Origin: Pacificispira sp040217575
GTDB lineage: Bacteria > Pseudomonadota > Alphaproteobacteria > UBA8366 > Aestuariispiraceae
Direction of reading: 5' to 3'
Assembly (NCBI GenBank): GCA_040217575.1
Contig: JAVJPW010000006.1
Location: 1 to 64,000, forward strand
DNA: 64,000 nucleotides
This document shows positions 8,670 through 17,697 of the stretch, in pieces. The notes below the pieces were generated by a model that was given only the letters and a program-made list of their open reading frames with translations, did no database searches and had not been told where the DNA came from. A program made the translations under genes and the position numbers. Each line of letters begins with the position of its first letter. Positions within the stretch are counted from its first letter, which is position 1.

Positions 8670-8701
8670 AAAAAAATTAATTGATTTTACCAAAAAAATT
8701 A
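8670..8701. promoter_or_regulatory. Direct repeats in the ilvD-lysR intergenic region
   Basis: Two perfect copies of AAAAAAATTA start at 8670 and 8692, 22 bp apart or about two helical turns, in the 111-bp gap between ilvD and the divergent LysR gene. Their position fits a binding site for the LysR protein that would control both genes. It may also simply be a UP-like AT-rich promoter element. Confidence 0.4.
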
Positions 8702-8710
8702 GAATACGTG

Positions 8711-9592
8711 ATGTTTAAGATGATCAGAAACCTCGATACGGATCTGTTGCGGACCTTTGTCGCTGTCGTCGATCAGGACGGCTTTGCAAAGGCAGGCAAT
8801 GCGCTGGGCCGGTCCCAGTCCGCCGTCAGCATGCAGATGAAACGGCTGGAAGACGTGGTTGGATGCGCCCTGTTCCGGCGGGAAGGGCGGCGCATGCGTC
8901 TGACGGCGTCCGGGGAGTTGCTGTTGGGGTTCGCGCGCCGGATCGTGCGGCTGAACGACCAGACACTGGATGTCATTCGCGACAGCGGGGTCGAAGGGCG
9001 GGTGACCCTGGCGGTGATGGGGGATTACGCAACCCATGTTCTGCCGGGACTTCTGGCGGATTTTATCGATCTGAACCCGAATATTTCAATCGAAGTCACC
9101 ACGGGCATGTCGGCAGAGCTGATCACGCATCTTGGGGAAAAATACGACATCGTGCTTGCAACCCAGCCCCAGGGTGTCGGAGGCGGCATCATCCTGCGGA
9201 CGGAACAGACCCGGTGGGCCTTTTCGGACAAACACGAACTCCCAGAGGCATCGCCGGTTCCCCTCGCCCTGCTGCCGCCCGGCAACATGTTCCGGGAATG
9301 GGCGCTGAAGGCATTGGGTGAGGCAGAGGTGGAATGGCGTGCTGCATTCACAAGCACCAGCATCGCCACCGTCGAAGCCGCGGCGCTGGCCGGGATTGCC
9401 GTTGCGGTCGTGAAACAGGGGACCGCGACACCGGGTTTGCGGTTTCTGGACCGACGGCACGGGCTTCCGGATCTGCCGCCGTCGGAAATCGCACTGCATA
9501 TTGCGCCGGGTGCGCGATCAAAGGCGGTTCAGTCGCTTGCCAACTTCCTGATCGATCGGATCAAGGACGATGCCGGCGGCCGCAGCATATGA
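8711..9592 (+). CDS. LysR-family transcriptional regulator
   Basis: About 293 residues. The N-terminus LLRTFVAVVDQDGFAKAGNALGRSQSAVSMQMKRLE is the LysR winged helix-turn-helix. The rest is the periplasmic-binding-protein-like effector domain, starting at GRVTLAVMGDYATHVLPGLLADF. It is divergent from ilvD, so it probably regulates ilvD and/or itself. The start is uncertain: ATG 8711, ATG 8720 or an upstream TTG at 8681 are all possible and none has a strong ribosome site. Confidence 0.9.
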   Translation: MFKMIRNLDTDLLRTFVAVVDQDGFAKAGNALGRSQSAVSMQMKRLEDVVGCALFRREGRRMRLTASGELLLGFARRIVRLNDQTLDVIRDSGVEGRVTLAVMGDYATHVLPGLLADFIDLNPNISIEVTTGMSAELITHLGEKYDIVLATQPQGVGGGIILRTEQTRWAFSDKHELPEASPVPLALLPPGNMFREWALKALGEAEVEWRAAFTSTSIATVEAAALAGIAVAVVKQGTATPGLRFLDRRHGLPDLPPSEIALHIAPGARSKAVQSLANFLIDRIKDDAGGRSI

Positions 9593-9637
9593 TGCGCTGT
9601 CTGGGCCGTCGCCGCTGAAGCGTCCGGCGTTTCCCGC

Positions 9638-10540
9638 TCAAGCAGCGGTCTTTACCTGGTTCCGTCCGCCGTGCTTGGCTTCATACAACGCCTGATCCGC
9701 GCGTTCCAGGACGCCGGTTGCGGTTTCGCCGCGTCGCCATTCCGCCAGGCCGACGCTGACAGTGACGCCGAAATCCTTCCTGCCGCCGTCGAACATCATG
9801 GCTTCGATATCCTCGCGGATCCGGTCGGCGACGATGTGTCCACCCTTGCCGGAAGTTTGCGTCAGGCAGAGTGCGAACTCCTCCCCCCCAAGGCGGCCGA
9901 TAATGTCGATATCGCGCAACCGTTTCTTTGCGGCCTTCGCAATGCCGATCAGCACCTGGTCACCGACGGGATGACCATATGTGTCGTTCACGCTCTTGAA
10001 ATGGTCGGCATCCATCATCGCCACCGTCAGGCTTTGTTCGAACCGGTGGGCGCGGTGAATTTCGCGCTGCAGCCGGTCCATGAAGGACCGACGGTTCCAG
10101 ACCTCCGTCAGGGAATCCGTCGTCGCCAGTTTCTCCAGCGTCTCCTTCTCCTGATTGATCAGAAGGTGATATTCCCTGAGCGAGATCATGTTGCGCAGGC
10201 GTGCCAGCAATTCCGGCATGTCGATCGGTTTGCTCAAAAAATCTGTGGCGCCCCGCGACAGGGCTTCCAGACAGATTTCGCGGCTGTTTTCCGACGTCAG
10301 CATGATGATCGGCGTGTGGGAAAAGTTTTCCTGCGCCCGCAATTCCGAAATAACGTCCAGCCCTATTTTGTCGGGCAGAATGTTGTCGATGACGAACAGG
10401 TCGAATACGGTCCTGGCGGTCTTGTCCGAGAAATCGCGATAATTGGGGCTTACCTGGACTTCCAGCCCATCGATCGATTCCGCACATTCCTTATAGAGTT
10501 TTGCGATCTTATCGTTGTCTTCAAGAATAAGGGCTTTCAT
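9638..10540 (-). CDS. Response regulator with GGDEF diguanylate cyclase domain
   Basis: 300 residues, PleD-like in half-size form. Residues 1-120 form a receiver with the acidic pocket (EDND), the phospho-acceptor D52 in FVIDNILP, and the conserved Lys in FLSKPID. Residues 135-300 form a GGDEF domain with an intact GGEEF active site and an RDID (RxxD) inhibitory site five residues before it. It should therefore make cyclic di-GMP from GTP when phosphorylated, with product feedback. No histidine kinase is adjacent. The ATG at 10540 has GGAG upstream. It is one of two c-di-GMP-related genes here; the other is the degenerate HD-GYP protein at 36.4-38.6 kb. Confidence 0.93.
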   Translation of the reverse strand: MKALILEDNDKIAKLYKECAESIDGLEVQVSPNYRDFSDKTARTVFDLFVIDNILPDKIGLDVISELRAQENFSHTPIIMLTSENSREICLEALSRGATDFLSKPIDMPELLARLRNMISLREYHLLINQEKETLEKLATTDSLTEVWNRRSFMDRLQREIHRAHRFEQSLTVAMMDADHFKSVNDTYGHPVGDQVLIGIAKAAKKRLRDIDIIGRLGGEEFALCLTQTSGKGGHIVADRIREDIEAMMFDGGRKDFGVTVSVGLAEWRRGETATGVLERADQALYEAKHGGRNQVKTAA

Positions 10541-10714
10541 AAAATTCTCCGTCCCCCATCGCGTTCCATCCACCCAGAGCGATGGGGGATGCCAAGAAAT
10601 TGTCTAAAATTCAAACAAAATTCACCGGTGCAGCCGGTTTTGCCCGGTGGCGGGGCGGGAACGGTTGTCGTCCTGCGCGGGCTCGGTCAAAATTAGCGCC
10701 TAAGGAGTGCATGG

Positions 10715-11860
10715 ATGACACCGATCCCCGGGCTTGAAGCCGAACATGAAATGCTGCGCGACCAGCTGCGCCGGTTCGTGACGGACGAGGTCGAACCCCA
10801 TGCCGCGGCTTGGGAGGAGGCGGGCGTCACCCCGCGAGAGACGTTACGCGACATGGGCGCGCTTGGTTTCTTCGGTGTTCGGTATCCGGAAAAATTCGGC
10901 GGGTCGGCGATGGATGCGCGGGCGTCCGCCGTCCTGGCGGAGGAGTTGGGCCGGTCGACCTTCGGCGGGTTCGCCATCACCGTCCTGGTTCACACCGACA
11001 TGGCGTCCCCACATCTGGCCAACTTCGGCAGCCCGGCACAGCAAGACCGGTTCATGCCCGGTATCGTCAGCGGCGATATGATCAGCGCCGTCGCGGTGAC
11101 CGAACCCGGCGCGGGTTCCGACGTCGCGTCCCTTTCAACGCGGGCGGTGAAGCGCGGCAACGGATGGGTCCTGAACGGCACCAAGATGTTCATCACCAAC
11201 GGTGTAAACGCCGACGTCTATTTCGTTGCCGCCAGGACGGACCCCGATGCGAAAGGGTCGCGCGGCATCACGATGTTCATCGTCGAAAAAGGTACGGACG
11301 GGTTCACGGTCGCAAGCAAACTGGACAAGATGGGCTGGCGCAGTTCCGACACGGCGGAACTCGTCTTCGACGATTGTTTCGTGCCGCCCGAAAACGTGCT
11401 GGGGGAGGTAAACCGCGGCTTCTATTCGGTCATGCGAAACTTCCAGAACGAACGGATCGTCCTGGGGGCGCAGGCAATGGGTGAAGCGTCCCGCGCAATT
11501 GAAATCACGCTGGACTATGTCCGGCAGCGACCGGCGTTCGGCAGCACCCTGTGGGACAAACAGGCGATCCGCCAGCGTCTGGCGCAGCGCGCGGCAGAGG
11601 TGGAGGCGGGCCGGGCCCTAGTCTATCAGGCGGCGTGGCTGGACGCGATGGGGCGCGACTGTGTGAAGGAAGTTTCCATGGTCAAGGCCTATTGCGGGGA
11701 ACTGGTGAACCGCGTGATGTACGATTGTCAGCAGTTTCACGGCGGGGCGGGCTATATGCGCGGGACCGCCATCGAACGCATGGTGCGCGACGCACGGGTT
11801 CAGGCCATCGGCGGTGGCGCGACGGAAGTGATGCTGGAAGAGGTTGCAAAGCGTCTGTAA
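10715..11860 (+). CDS. Acyl-CoA dehydrogenase
   Basis: 381 residues, standard for the family. It is an FAD enzyme that introduces the alpha-beta double bond into an acyl-CoA and passes electrons to ETF. Visible motifs: AVAVTEPGAGSDVASLSTRA (signature 1), GTKMFITNG, and the C-terminal QQFHGGAGYMRGTAIERMVRDAR, whose Glu in IER is at the catalytic base position of the short-chain/glutaryl type. Start ATG 10715 lies after AAGGAG. It stands alone ahead of the choline-sulfatase locus. Substrate unknown; branched or short acyl-CoA is most common for this length. Confidence 0.92.
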   Translation: MTPIPGLEAEHEMLRDQLRRFVTDEVEPHAAAWEEAGVTPRETLRDMGALGFFGVRYPEKFGGSAMDARASAVLAEELGRSTFGGFAITVLVHTDMASPHLANFGSPAQQDRFMPGIVSGDMISAVAVTEPGAGSDVASLSTRAVKRGNGWVLNGTKMFITNGVNADVYFVAARTDPDAKGSRGITMFIVEKGTDGFTVASKLDKMGWRSSDTAELVFDDCFVPPENVLGEVNRGFYSVMRNFQNERIVLGAQAMGEASRAIEITLDYVRQRPAFGSTLWDKQAIRQRLAQRAAEVEAGRALVYQAAWLDAMGRDCVKEVSMVKAYCGELVNRVMYDCQQFHGGAGYMRGTAIERMVRDARVQAIGGGATEVMLEEVAKRL

Positions 11861-11896
11861 CGCCCGCGAACCCCGATTGAATTCGACATCGAAATT

Positions 11897-11914
11897 TGTC
11901 GAAATTCGTCAGGT
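11897..11914 (+). promoter_or_regulatory. Shared TGTCG-type motif upstream of choline sulfatase
   Basis: The site reads TGTCGAAATTCGTCAGGT and agrees at 15 of 18 positions with the site at 13558-13575 before the AraC gene. It lies 63 bp upstream of the sulfatase start. A candidate binding site for the GATase1-AraC regulator encoded nearby (inference). Confidence 0.5.
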
Positions 11915-11977
11915 GGGACCGGAAAATCTGACCACCAAATCCCAAATCTTTTAGCCATTGTTCGGGAGAGGGTCGGA

Positions 11978-13507
11978 ATGGCCGGTAAGAAGCAGAATAT
12001 CCTGATGATCGTTGCGGACCAGCTGGCCCCGCATTTCCTGCCGCCCTATGGGCATCCCGTGGTCCGGGCGCCGAATATCGAATGGATTGCCGAGCGGGGC
12101 GTGACGTTCGATGCGCACTATACCAGTTCCCCCTTATGTGTGCCGGCGCGTGCCGGGTATTTCACGGGCCACCTGCCGTCGCGGATCGGCGTTTTCGACA
12201 GTGCCGGCGATTTCGCAAGCAGCGTTCCGACATGCGGGCATTATCTGCGGGACCTTGGCTATCGCACCTGCATCGCCGGAAAATGCCATTTCATCGGCCC
12301 CGACCAGCTGCATGGGTTCGAAGACCGGACGACCAGCGACATCTGCCCGGCGGAAATGTTGTGGTATTCGCACTGGCAACGACATGGGGAGGAGATTCTG
12401 CCCTGGTATCACGACTTCAAGAACGTGAAGAATTCCGGCATCGCGGAACGCACAACCCAGCAGGATCATGATTTCCAGACGGCACAGACCGGCGTTCAAT
12501 GGCTGTATGACTGGCGGCGCGGGTCGGACGACCGGCCGTTTTTCATGCACCTGTCCTTCACCCACCCGCACGACCCGTACGCGACGCCGCAGCGATACTG
12601 GGACCGGTACGACGATTCCGACATCGACATGCCCGTCACGCCCTATCAGCCGCCGGAAGAACGGGACGCCTATGCCGCGTGGCTCTATCGCCACTATGAC
12701 CGCGGCGAAATTGCGGTGACGGACGACGATATCAGACGCAGCCGCCATGCCTATTACGGCAACATATCCCTGGTCGACGACCTGATCGGGGAGGTGCTGG
12801 ATGCCCTGCGGGCGATGCGATGTCTGGACGACACCATCATCCTTCTGACCGCGGACCATGGCGACATGCTGGGCGAGCGCGGTCAGTGGTACAAGATGTC
12901 GCCGTTCGAACGGTCCGCGCGCGTGCCCATGATCATATCCGTGCCGGGCGGGCCTGCGGGCCGGAAAAGCACGGCCGTCACATCCCATCCGGATATTCTG
13001 CCGACACTGGTGTCCCTGGCAACGGACGGTGCACCGTTCAACCCGGCGACGCCGCTGGATGGCGACGACATGACGGTGCTTCTGGAAGGGGGCACGGACA
13101 CATGGCCCGATATCGCGATCAGCGAATTCCTGTTCGAAGGGCGCACGGAACCGGGACTGCTGCTGCGGAAGGGACGGTACAAGTATGTCCGCGCCGACGA
13201 CAGCAACGATCTTCTGTATGACATCGAATCCGACCCGGAAGAATTGACGGACCTGTCCCGTGACCCGGCCTATGCATCCGTTCTGGCGGACCTGAAGGAA
13301 GAGGTGGCGGCACGGTACGATTTCGACCGGCTGGTGCCGGAAATCATTGCGGCCCAGGACCGGCATGAATTCGTGTGCCGGGCGCTCTTGAAGGGGCGCC
13401 AGGATTCATGGGCGTTCCAGCCATTCACCGATGCGTCCCGGCAGTTCTATCGAACGACACGGACATGGCACGAACAGGAAGAGGCGGATTTCCTTCGCTT
13501 CGACTAG
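11978..13507 (+). CDS. betC: Choline-sulfatase
   Basis: 509 residues. It hydrolyses choline-O-sulfate to choline and sulfate in the cytoplasm. The sulfatase signature LCVPARAGYFTG places the formylglycine-forming Cys at residue 54 within CxPxR, the same position as in Sinorhizobium BetC. Metal-site regions include VADQ near residue 13 and TADHGDMLGERG near 290. The tail FQPFTDAS...QFYR matches the special C-terminal choline-sulfatase extension, which separates BetC from general arylsulfatases. The downstream AraC, Rieske and GMC genes support use of quaternary ammonium compounds. No maturation enzyme is in the window. Confidence 0.92.
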   Translation: MAGKKQNILMIVADQLAPHFLPPYGHPVVRAPNIEWIAERGVTFDAHYTSSPLCVPARAGYFTGHLPSRIGVFDSAGDFASSVPTCGHYLRDLGYRTCIAGKCHFIGPDQLHGFEDRTTSDICPAEMLWYSHWQRHGEEILPWYHDFKNVKNSGIAERTTQQDHDFQTAQTGVQWLYDWRRGSDDRPFFMHLSFTHPHDPYATPQRYWDRYDDSDIDMPVTPYQPPEERDAYAAWLYRHYDRGEIAVTDDDIRRSRHAYYGNISLVDDLIGEVLDALRAMRCLDDTIILLTADHGDMLGERGQWYKMSPFERSARVPMIISVPGGPAGRKSTAVTSHPDILPTLVSLATDGAPFNPATPLDGDDMTVLLEGGTDTWPDIAISEFLFEGRTEPGLLLRKGRYKYVRADDSNDLLYDIESDPEELTDLSRDPAYASVLADLKEEVAARYDFDRLVPEIIAAQDRHEFVCRALLKGRQDSWAFQPFTDASRQFYRTTRTWHEQEEADFLRFD

Positions 13508-13557
13508 GGCACGCGCCGGGGGCCCTTTTCCGGGCTGTCCGTTTCCGCTAACTTTCA

Positions 13558-13575
13558 TGTCGGATTTTGTCAGGT
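13558..13575 (+). promoter_or_regulatory. Shared TGTCG-type motif upstream of the AraC gene
   Basis: The site reads TGTCGGATTTTGTCAGGT and lies 29 bp before the regulator's start, so it could mediate autoregulation. It matches 15 of 18 positions with the site before choline sulfatase. Confidence 0.5.
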
Positions 13576-13604
13576 TCTGACGGTCGGTCCGAAAGGGTGT
13601 TTGG

Positions 13605-14621
13605 ATGGCACAAACCACAAGGCGGTTTCAGTTTCTGCTGCTGGACGAATTTTCGTCCGCCGGCCTGTACCTGATGACGGAACCGCTGTTCCTGGCCAAC
13701 TGGCTGCTGGGGCGGGACGCGTACAGCTGGACGATCCTGTCGCTGGACGGGTCGCCCGCGCGGTCCAGCAGCGCCATGATCCACCCGGTGGACGGGTCGA
13801 TGGATGACTGCCGGATGGATGCGCCTCTTTTCGTCCTGGCAAGTTTCAACGGCAAGGCGCTGACCGGCGACCGGAAGCTTCTGGCCCTGCTGCGGCGGCT
13901 GGGTCGGCACGGCGTCCTGTTGGGCGGGATCGAGACGGGCGGGGAGGCGCTGGCCAAGGCGGGGCTTCTCAACGGCTATCGCGCGGCGGTCCACTGGGAC
14001 AACAAGATCGGATTCCAGGAACAGTTTCCGGATATCGACGTGACGGAAAGCGGGTACGAAGTCGACCGGTCGCGCATCACGTCCGTCGGCGGGCTTTCAA
14101 ACCTGCATCTGGCCCTGCATCTGATCGGGGAGGCGCACGGCAGCGACCTGGCGGCAGAGGTTGGCCGTCACTTGCTGGTCATCCCGCCGGGCGGCGCGGC
14201 ACCGGACCTTCATGGCGGCACGCAACGGGTGCGTGAACAAAGCGGGTCGTCCCGTGTGCGCCGGGCGACCATGCTGATGAAGGCGGACCTGGAAAACCCG
14301 ATTTCCTGTCAGGACATCGCCGACCGGCTTTCCATTTCCCTGCGTCAGCTGGAACGGGACTTCCTGGCGCATTACGGCCTGACGCCGAAGAAATATTACA
14401 AGGTTCTGCGCCTGAACCATGCGCACAGCCTGTTGCAGCAGACGAACCTGAGCGTTACGGAAATTTCCGTCAGCGCGGGGTTTGCATCCAGCGAACATTT
14501 CTCGCGCGCGTACCGGGCGCAATTCGGATGCCCGCCCAGCCAGGACCGCCGGCAGGTGACCGATGCGCCGACATCCTGGACGCCGGACCATGTCGCGGGC
14601 CTGTTGGGCACCCGGCACTGA
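13605..14621 (+). CDS. GlxA/GbdR-like AraC regulator with DJ-1/PfpI-type sensor domain
   Basis: 338 residues. Residues about 8-195 form a class I glutamine amidotransferase-like (DJ-1/PfpI) domain, and residues about 235-325 form the AraC pair of helix-turn-helices (ISCQDIADRLSISLRQLERDF...VTEISVSAGFASSEHFSRAYRAQFG). This architecture is that of GbdR, CdhR and relatives, which sense glycine betaine, dimethylglycine or carnitine. It sits between choline sulfatase and a Rieske oxygenase, and similar DNA motifs occur before all three genes. A role as activator of this osmolyte locus is likely; the effector is unknown. Confidence 0.9.
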   Translation: MAQTTRRFQFLLLDEFSSAGLYLMTEPLFLANWLLGRDAYSWTILSLDGSPARSSSAMIHPVDGSMDDCRMDAPLFVLASFNGKALTGDRKLLALLRRLGRHGVLLGGIETGGEALAKAGLLNGYRAAVHWDNKIGFQEQFPDIDVTESGYEVDRSRITSVGGLSNLHLALHLIGEAHGSDLAAEVGRHLLVIPPGGAAPDLHGGTQRVREQSGSSRVRRATMLMKADLENPISCQDIADRLSISLRQLERDFLAHYGLTPKKYYKVLRLNHAHSLLQQTNLSVTEISVSAGFASSEHFSRAYRAQFGCPPSQDRRQVTDAPTSWTPDHVAGLLGTRH

Positions 14622-14645
14622 CCCCATCGAAAATCGACATGAATG

Positions 14646-14660
14646 TGTCGGGTTTCGGCA
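14646..14660 (+). promoter_or_regulatory. Shared TGTCG-type motif upstream of the Rieske gene
   Basis: The site reads TGTCGGGTTTCGGCA and follows the consensus TGTCGRNTTYGKCA more loosely than the other two. It also overlaps a short inverted repeat CGACA-N6-TGTCG (14636-14650). It lies about 100 bp before the Rieske start. Confidence 0.4.
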
Positions 14661-14757
14661 TAATTCCCGTTCAGTCTTGGATAACTTCATCGCCAACGGC
14701 GCGGCGAACCGCGCGCCCAGGCACCGAAACAGAACGAGACCCAGAGGATCGACGATC

Positions 14758-15924
14758 ATGCTGAACGACAAGACCTTGGACTGGACACCGGGCGACCCGG
14801 AAACGGCAATGACGCTTCCGTCGCGGTATTACTACGATCCGGCGATTTTCGAGCGGGAGATCGAAACCATCTTCTACCCGTCCTGGCACTGCGTCTGTCA
14901 CGTGTCGGAAATTCCCAATGCGGGCGATTTCGCGACGTTCGACCTGATGGACCAGAGCGTCGTGGTCATGCGTGGCCGGGACGGCGCGGTCAACGCGTTC
15001 CACAATGTCTGCCGTCACCGCGGGACGCGTCTGCTGAACGCCCGGCGCGGGTCGGTGAAGCGGATGATCATCTGTCCGTATCATGCCTGGGGCTACGACC
15101 TGGACGGCTGCCTTAAGAACGCGCCCCGGTCCGAAACGCTGAAAGGGTTCGACAAGAAGGACTTTCCGCTGCGGTCCGTCCAGGTAGAGGAATATGCCGG
15201 GTTCTATTACATCAACATGGACCCGGACGCCCAGTCGATGGCAACCCTGATGGCCGGTGCGGAAGAGACAATGCGCCCCTTCCTGCCGGACCTGGACGAT
15301 GTCGAACTGGTGAATGAAACCGACCATGTCGTGGACGCCAACTGGAAGGTCATCATCGACAACGCGATCGAAGGCTATCACTTCCAGCTCAGCGGCCCGG
15401 TGCACCGGGAACTGGCCAGCCTGATCGATTTCAAACGCTATACGCTGACAGCACACGGCAACTGGTGGGACTTCAAAGGCCCGCCGACCGGGGTCGATAT
15501 CGCGTTCGGACACCCCGTCGCGGGGGAGAAATTCCAGACCGATTGGTTCTATAACATCCAGCTTTGGCCGGCGACGACGATCTATGCCTTCCCCTATGCC
15601 GATGTCATCGGGACGTTCCTGCAGATCCCGCTGGGGCCGGAAAAGACGCTGCTGCGGTTCGGCCATTATGCGCCGAAGTCCCGGCCGCAAAGCGACCTGT
15701 CGAAAGCCGTCGTTGCCTGGTTCAACGACCAGTTGGGTCCGGAAGACATCGAACTGAACGAAGCGCTGCAAAAGGGCATCCGTTCCTTCGGGTTCGATCA
15801 GGGCCGCTACCTGATCGACGCCGAACGCGGCGCCAACAGCGAACATCTGGTGCACCATTTCCATTCGCTGGTTCACCGGGCAATCACCGGCCAAACGCCG
15901 CCCAATGCCCTGGCGGCGGAATAA
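14758..15924 (+). CDS. Rieske non-haem iron monooxygenase, quaternary-ammonium type
   Basis: 388 residues. The N-terminal Rieske centre is C85xH87...C106xxH109 (NVCRHRG and CPYHAW). The catalytic domain carries DNAIEGYH with Glu205 in place of the usual bridging Asp, as in carnitine and betaine monooxygenases (CntA, GbcA, Stc2), then His208. The expected second iron His four residues later is absent; the next His is at 216. It probably N-demethylates or hydroxylates a quaternary amine. No reductase gene is adjacent. It is followed after 6 bp by a GMC dehydrogenase. The start at 14758 is the first ATG with AGAGG upstream. Confidence 0.85.
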   Translation: MLNDKTLDWTPGDPETAMTLPSRYYYDPAIFEREIETIFYPSWHCVCHVSEIPNAGDFATFDLMDQSVVVMRGRDGAVNAFHNVCRHRGTRLLNARRGSVKRMIICPYHAWGYDLDGCLKNAPRSETLKGFDKKDFPLRSVQVEEYAGFYYINMDPDAQSMATLMAGAEETMRPFLPDLDDVELVNETDHVVDANWKVIIDNAIEGYHFQLSGPVHRELASLIDFKRYTLTAHGNWWDFKGPPTGVDIAFGHPVAGEKFQTDWFYNIQLWPATTIYAFPYADVIGTFLQIPLGPEKTLLRFGHYAPKSRPQSDLSKAVVAWFNDQLGPEDIELNEALQKGIRSFGFDQGRYLIDAERGANSEHLVHHFHSLVHRAITGQTPPNALAAE

Positions 15925-15930
15925 CGCGCG

Positions 15931-17598
15931 ATGGCGGAAGGTGGCGTTGCGAACTATGTGATCGTCGGCGCCGGTTCGGCGGGGTGTGTCCTGGCGAACC
16001 GGTTGAGCGCGGACCCGGACAATTCGGTCATCCTGATCGAAGCGGGGCCGCGCGACACCGCGCTCAGCCTCAAGATACCGGCGGCCATGGCCGCGAACCT
16101 GAAATCGACGGACCATAACTGGGCCTATCAGGGGGAACCGGAACCGACCCTGCACGGCCGGGTGCTGCAACACGACCGGGGCAAGGGTCTTGGCGGGTCG
16201 TCGTCGATTAACGGCATGGTCTTCATCCGCGGCCATGCGCGGGATTTCGACGGCTGGCGGCAGATGGGCTGCCCGGGTTGGGGCTATGCCGACGTGTTGC
16301 CCTATTTCAAGCGTCTGGAAGATTATGGCGGCGGTGCCGACGATTACCGCGGCGTGGGCGGACCGCTGAACGTGACCCGCCCGCAAGCCGAGCACCCGAT
16401 CGCGCGGGCTTTCCTGAAGGCGGGGGAACAGGCCGGATACCCGGTTACCGACGATATCTGCGGTTTCCGCCAGGAAGGCTTCGGCGTCCTGGACCGGACG
16501 ACCCATAACGGTGTGCGGTGGAGCGCTGCGCGCGCCTTCCTGGCACCCGTCCGACATCGCGCGAACCTGAAGGTCGTGACCGACGTACGGATCGACCGTG
16601 TCGAATTGACGGACGGGCGCGCAACCGGTGTCACCGGTGTGGACGCAACCGGCCGTCCGGTGCGGTTCGGCGCAACGGGGGAAGTCGTACTTTCATCCGG
16701 TGCCGTCGGGACACCGCAATTGCTAATGCTGTCCGGAATCGGTCCCGCCGACCATCTGCAACAGGTCGGGATCAACGTCGTGCGCGATTTGCCGGGTGTG
16801 GGTGCAAACCTGAACGAACACCCCGACTTCGTCCTGAAATTTTCCTGTAAACAGCCGGTATCCCTGCTGAACGCGGCGCGCGGGCCGGGCAAGATCCTGG
16901 CCGGTCTGCAATGGCTGTTATCGAAACAGGGGCCCTGTGCCACGAACCATTTCGAAGCCGTGGCCTGTGTGCGGTCCCGCGCCGGCATCGACTATCCGGA
17001 CCTGCAGCTTTGCCCCATTCCCATTGCTATGGATGAAGACGGCTGGGACCCGCTTCCCATGCATGCCTTCCAGATTCATGTGGGGTTGATGCGCGCCTAC
17101 AGCCGCGGCGAAATTCGGCTGCGGGGGCCGGACCCGTCGCTGGCGCCGAAAATTCTGGTCAATTACCTGTCGGACCCGCGCGATCTGGAAACCATGCGCA
17201 ACGGCATCCGCCTGGCACGCGAAATCGCCGATCAGCCGGCTTTTGCCGACCTGCGGGGGGTGGAGCTTTTCCCGGGGCCGGCGGTCCAGACAGACGATGA
17301 ATTGGACGCGGTCTTGCGCAAATCCGTCGCCACGCAATGGCACCTGACCTGTACCGCAAAGATGGGGCCCGCAACGGACCCGATGGCGGTGGTCGACCCG
17401 GACGGGCGTGTTCATGGGATAGACGGGCTGCGCGTTGCGGACGCTTCCGTCATGCCGCAGGTCACGAACGGGAACACGAATGCGCCGACCCTGATGATCG
17501 CGGAAAAGCTGAGCGACGCGATCCTGGGAAAACCGCCCTTACCGCGTGCCGAAGACCCGGTCTGGGAACATCCGAACTGGGACACTGCGCAGCGCTGA
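15931..17598 (+). CDS. GMC-family choline-dehydrogenase-like flavoprotein
   Basis: 555 residues, the size of BetA-type enzymes. The N-terminal FAD loop is YVIVGAGSAGCVLANRLS. GMC signature 1 is GKGLGGSSSINGM (about residue 85) and signature 2 is SSGAVGTPQLLMLSGIGP (about 260). The C-terminal catalytic His lies in TQWHLTCTAKMG and the paired Asn in NGNTNAPTLMIAEK. It oxidises an alcohol, possibly choline, to the aldehyde. Members of this family are annotated as choline dehydrogenase too freely, so the substrate is uncertain, but the choline-sulfatase context favours a choline-like alcohol. It is coupled to the Rieske gene. Confidence 0.88.
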   Translation: MAEGGVANYVIVGAGSAGCVLANRLSADPDNSVILIEAGPRDTALSLKIPAAMAANLKSTDHNWAYQGEPEPTLHGRVLQHDRGKGLGGSSSINGMVFIRGHARDFDGWRQMGCPGWGYADVLPYFKRLEDYGGGADDYRGVGGPLNVTRPQAEHPIARAFLKAGEQAGYPVTDDICGFRQEGFGVLDRTTHNGVRWSAARAFLAPVRHRANLKVVTDVRIDRVELTDGRATGVTGVDATGRPVRFGATGEVVLSSGAVGTPQLLMLSGIGPADHLQQVGINVVRDLPGVGANLNEHPDFVLKFSCKQPVSLLNAARGPGKILAGLQWLLSKQGPCATNHFEAVACVRSRAGIDYPDLQLCPIPIAMDEDGWDPLPMHAFQIHVGLMRAYSRGEIRLRGPDPSLAPKILVNYLSDPRDLETMRNGIRLAREIADQPAFADLRGVELFPGPAVQTDDELDAVLRKSVATQWHLTCTAKMGPATDPMAVVDPDGRVHGIDGLRVADASVMPQVTNGNTNAPTLMIAEKLSDAILGKPPLPRAEDPVWEHPNWDTAQR

Positions 17599-17697
17599 TT
17601 TATTTGCCGCACATGGCTTGCGGAGCCTTGCCGCCGAAAGGGGATTTGGTAGTGTCGCGCAAGTCAGTCGGTCCCCTCTATCGAAAGCGCCCGCGCC

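Noticed and set aside
14671..16557. A 628-residue open frame on the minus strand
   Set aside because: It is antisense to the Rieske and GMC genes, which have clear motifs; long shadow frames are expected in high-GC DNA.
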